Assembly: GCA_030745835.1 (NCBI GenBank)
Contig: JASLNU010000016.1
Coordinates: forward strand, 62,001 to 126,000
Reading direction: 5' to 3'
DNA length: 64,000 nucleotides
Source: GCA-2687515 sp002687515
GTDB taxonomy: Bacteria; Pseudomonadota; Alphaproteobacteria; Rhodospirillales; UBA2165
Part shown: positions 61,850 through 64,000 of the stretch, one piece after another
How the letters are laid out: each line of letters starts with the position of its first letter
Position numbering within the stretch: the stretch's first letter is position 1
The notes under the pieces: generated by a model
What the model saw: the letters and a program-made list of their open reading frames with translations, nothing else
Database searches by the model: none
Told to the model about the DNA's origin: nothing
Program-made: the position numbers and the translations under genes

Positions 61850-63376
61850 TTAGCCAAATGTGTTGATCAGCATAAACAGAATGCCGGCGAGCACGGCGCT
61901 GGCCGGAACCGTGATCAGCCAGGCGGCGATGATGTTTATCAGGTGCCTGCGGCGCACCAGCTTCCTTTTCCGCGCCTTGGCCCAGCTGCGGTAGACCGAG
62001 CCGTCGCCGCCTTCGAAACTGGGCGCGGCGCCGACCGCCCGCGGCATGGCGATGTTGACCCGCCGGTTGGTGATAAACTCGCGCAAGAATCCAACCCCAA
62101 AGACGGCGCCGACGGCAATGTGCGTCGAGGAGACCGGCAGGCCCAGGGTCGAGGCGACGATAACCGTGATCGACGCCGACAAGGCGACGCAGAACGCCCG
62201 TACCCGGTCCAGTTTGGTGATCTTTTCACCGACGATTTCGATAATCTTGGGACCGAACAGCAGCAATCCGATCGATATGCCGATGGCGCCGATGGCCAGC
62301 ACCCAGAACGGCAGAACGACCTTGGCGGCAACGGCGCCCTGGGTCACCGCGTTAACGATCGCCGCCAGCGGCCCGACGGCATTGGCGACATCGTTGGAGC
62401 CATGCGCGAATGACAGCAACGCGGCGGCGCAAATCAGCGGTATGGTAAACAGATTGCCCACCGATTTACGGCGGTTTTCCAAATTCACGGCGGCGCGCGC
62501 CACCGCCGATTTGACGACCCCGTAGCTGACCACGAAAGCGGCGGCGCCGATCAGCGCGATGGTGGATGCATCGGGCTTCCAGATGCGCTTGAAGCCCTTC
62601 ATCACCAGATAGACCGAAAACGCCGCCGCCATGATCGCGACAAGGACCGGAACCCAGCGTTTCGCGGCTCTGATTTTGTCTTCGCGGTAAAGCACCGCGA
62701 ATTTGACAAAGGCAAGAAACGCCGCCGCGACGATGCCGCCCAAGACCGGCGAAATGACCCAACTGGCGGCAATCTTGAACATCACCACCCAATTGACGGA
62801 GGCAAATCCAGCCGCCGCAATCCCCGCCCCCATCACGCCGCCGACGATGGAATGGGTGGTCGATACCGGCGCGCCGACCATGGTCGCCAGGTTGACCCAG
62901 ATGGCCGCCGCCAAAAGCGCCGCCAACATGGCCCAGATGAATATGTTCTTATCGGCGAAGGAATCGGGGTTGATGATGCTTTTGGAAATGGTGCTGACGA
63001 CATCGCCGCCGGCTATCAAGGCGCCGCCGGCTTCGAATATGGCGGCGATGATCAGGGCGCCGAACATGGTCAGGGCCTTCGATCCGACCGCCGGACCGAC
63101 ATTGTTGGCGACATCGTTGGCGCCGATATTAATCGCCATATAGCCGCCGACGATGGCCGCGATGGCCAGGATGGTAAAGCCGTCACCGCCGGATTTGAAA
63201 AATATGAAAACCCAAACGCCGAGCAGGAACAGAAGGCCGAAACCGAGTTTCAGGCTTCTCTGGCTGGTATAAACCGCAGCCTTTTCCAGCTGCACGATAC
63301 GCTTGAGGTCTTTGTCGACGGTCGAGCGTTTTGTGACCGTTGAGGGATTGCCGTCGGGACGGGAAAATAATGACAT
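61850..63376 (-). CDS. pit: PiT-family inorganic phosphate transporter
   Basis: A 508-residue membrane protein of the PiT family of phosphate/cation symporters. The duplicated signature is present twice: GANDVANNVGPAVGSKAL in the first half and HGSNDVANAVGPLAAIV in the second. About ten hydrophobic helices are visible, and a hydrophilic loop near residues 430-470 and a 45-residue charged N-terminus are as in many proteobacterial members. ATG 63376 is taken. A low-affinity uptake role is usual. The kinase gene lies downstream on the same strand, but no Pho-type link is seen. Confidence 0.9.
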   Translation of the reverse strand: MSLFSRPDGNPSTVTKRSTVDKDLKRIVQLEKAAVYTSQRSLKLGFGLLFLLGVWVFIFFKSGGDGFTILAIAAIVGGYMAINIGANDVANNVGPAVGSKALTMFGALIIAAIFEAGGALIAGGDVVSTISKSIINPDSFADKNIFIWAMLAALLAAAIWVNLATMVGAPVSTTHSIVGGVMGAGIAAAGFASVNWVVMFKIAASWVISPVLGGIVAAAFLAFVKFAVLYREDKIRAAKRWVPVLVAIMAAAFSVYLVMKGFKRIWKPDASTIALIGAAAFVVSYGVVKSAVARAAVNLENRRKSVGNLFTIPLICAAALLSFAHGSNDVANAVGPLAAIVNAVTQGAVAAKVVLPFWVLAIGAIGISIGLLLFGPKIIEIVGEKITKLDRVRAFCVALSASITVIVASTLGLPVSSTHIAVGAVFGVGFLREFITNRRVNIAMPRAVGAAPSFEGGDGSVYRSWAKARKRKLVRRRHLINIIAAWLITVPASAVLAGILFMLINTFG

Positions 63377-63420
63377 GCGAAGCAATCACCAGCGATGACG
63401 GAAAACGCTTTTTCGGGCAT

Positions 63421-63449
63421 CGCATAGCGTGAACTGGGTATCGGGTCAA
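63421..63449 (-). promoter_or_regulatory. Possible promoter of the PiT gene
   Basis: On the minus strand TTGACC (63444-63449, five of six matches) and TATGCG (63421-63426, three to four matches) are 17 bases apart, about 50 bases before the start codon. The weak -10 leaves this tentative. The rest of 63450-63593 shows only a short CAACGGA/TCCGTTG hairpin beyond the M23 gene. Confidence 0.4.
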
Positions 63450-63593
63450 CCTACGGAAATACGAACCTTATTGCATTGACCGGCATCAATAATAACAGTG
63501 ACTTGGCCGGTAATTTCGTCCTGTTAAAAATAGGGATTGGCGGCGCCGAATCAAATTTATCCGAATCAACGGACACGTCCGTTGCAGCCCGGC

Positions 63594-64000
63594 CTATTTC
63601 CCTTCACAAAGGAACGGCCAGATGAGCCGCGTGTCCTCGGGCACGATCCTGCCGCCGCTGGTCTTGTAGGGAATACGAACCTTCTTGGCCGCCGTCGGCA
63701 GGGCGCGGACGGCATGGTTGTCGGTCACCTTGTGCGCCGCCATCAGATAGAGCGCCATCGGATCGAAATAACGCACGTCCTTGGGCGCCACCTTGATCTT
63801 CTGGCTTTTGTATTCGCCGGTCGGCGCCACATAGATGGAAAGATGCAGGTGCGGATAGCCGCTGCGTCCGAAATGCCCGCCGGTGGTGCCGGTCTTGCCC
63901 GAATACCCCAGCAGCTGGCCGATCTTGACCCGCGTGCCCACCTTGAGATCGGGCAAATCGCGGAAGTGCTTGTATTTGGAATAGATGTAGACGGAGAGGC
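63594..64000 (-). CDS. M23-family metallopeptidase (C-terminal part)
   Basis: The frame is open to the right edge, so the N-terminus lies outside the window; about 135 residues are seen. The LytM/M23 pattern is recognisable: a strand-rich YSKYKHF and KVGTRVKIGQLLGYSGKTG segment, then the metal-ligand motif H-L-H in GYPHLHLSIYV. After the domain the C-terminal 70 residues are specific to this protein (YFDPMALYLMAAHKV and a Pro/Arg-rich end). M23 enzymes cut peptidoglycan peptides or act as inactive amidase activators. The first metal ligands (H-x(n)-D) are beyond the edge, so activity cannot be judged. Confidence 0.85.
   Translation of the reverse strand, partial: LSVYIYSKYKHFRDLPDLKVGTRVKIGQLLGYSGKTGTTGGHFGRSGYPHLHLSIYVAPTGEYKSQKIKVAPKDVRYFDPMALYLMAAHKVTDNHAVRALPTAAKKVRIPYKTSGGRIVPEDTRLIWPFLCEGK

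Overview
The window is GC-rich and densely coded. It looks like the chromosome of an alphaproteobacterium near the Rhodospirillales that oxidises sulfur and fixes CO2. Supporting signs are a sulfur-oxidiser-type dsr operon (dsrEFH and dsrL present), form II RuBisCO, split b and b' ATP synthase subunits, and a mutY / DUF721 / dsbA-like / smc block. The genus cannot be named from sequence alone. No tRNA, rRNA or CRISPR array was seen.

Bases 1-15250 hold a dsr operon entered inside dsrA: dsrA(partial)-B-E-F-H-C-M-K-L-L2-J-O-P, a TrpD2-like gene, dsrN, and a NarL/LuxR-type regulator whose receiver has Gly where the phospho-accepting Asp should be. dsrL is present twice in tandem, and the copies differ at the motif expected to read the NADPH phosphate. 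A 266-bp MITE-like palindromic element sits exactly at the start of dsrP and supplies its present start codon and Shine-Dalgarno. A putative operator and leader hairpin precede the Calvin genes fbp-cbbP-cbbM (15448-18777). Next come a tungstate-type ABC transporter (tupBCA) and a GMC oxidoreductase (18887-22851). Together these suggest autotrophy driven by oxidation of reduced sulfur.

Bases 22859-33417 are mostly housekeeping: the ATP synthase Fo operon on the minus strand with a good sigma-70 promoter, smc, a DsbA-like thiol protein, DUF721, mutY, a flagellin-like unknown and a YqgE/AlgH protein with a signal peptide. A methyltransferase and a 0.75-kb repeat-bearing gap follow. Then comes a 1398-residue adenylate-cyclase-like protein containing three tandem TolB-like/TPR modules.

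Bases 39357-49504 are catabolic and accessory: a metallo-hydrolase, two ACMSD-type amidohydrolases, a TPR/O-GlcNAc-transferase-like protein, PobA, a 3-hydroxyacyl-CoA dehydrogenase, an opine-dehydrogenase-like protein, an AraC remnant and a sulfatase-maturase-type radical SAM enzyme. A structured inverted-repeat element fills 49552-49836.

Bases 49843-57201 form a compact B12-dependent acyl-CoA rearrangement system: MeaB, a DUF35 protein and an SCP2-type thiolase on one strand; a TetR regulator, acyl-CoA ligase, mutase large subunit and B12-binding small subunit on the other. Both promoters carry the same operator, ACCATAC-N6-GTAT(G/T)GT, so this reads as a two-arm regulon for an unassigned carboxylic-acid pathway. 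The window ends with an EamA transporter, a VOC protein, a hybrid histidine kinase split by an in-frame TAA, a PiT phosphate transporter and the C-terminus of an M23 peptidase.
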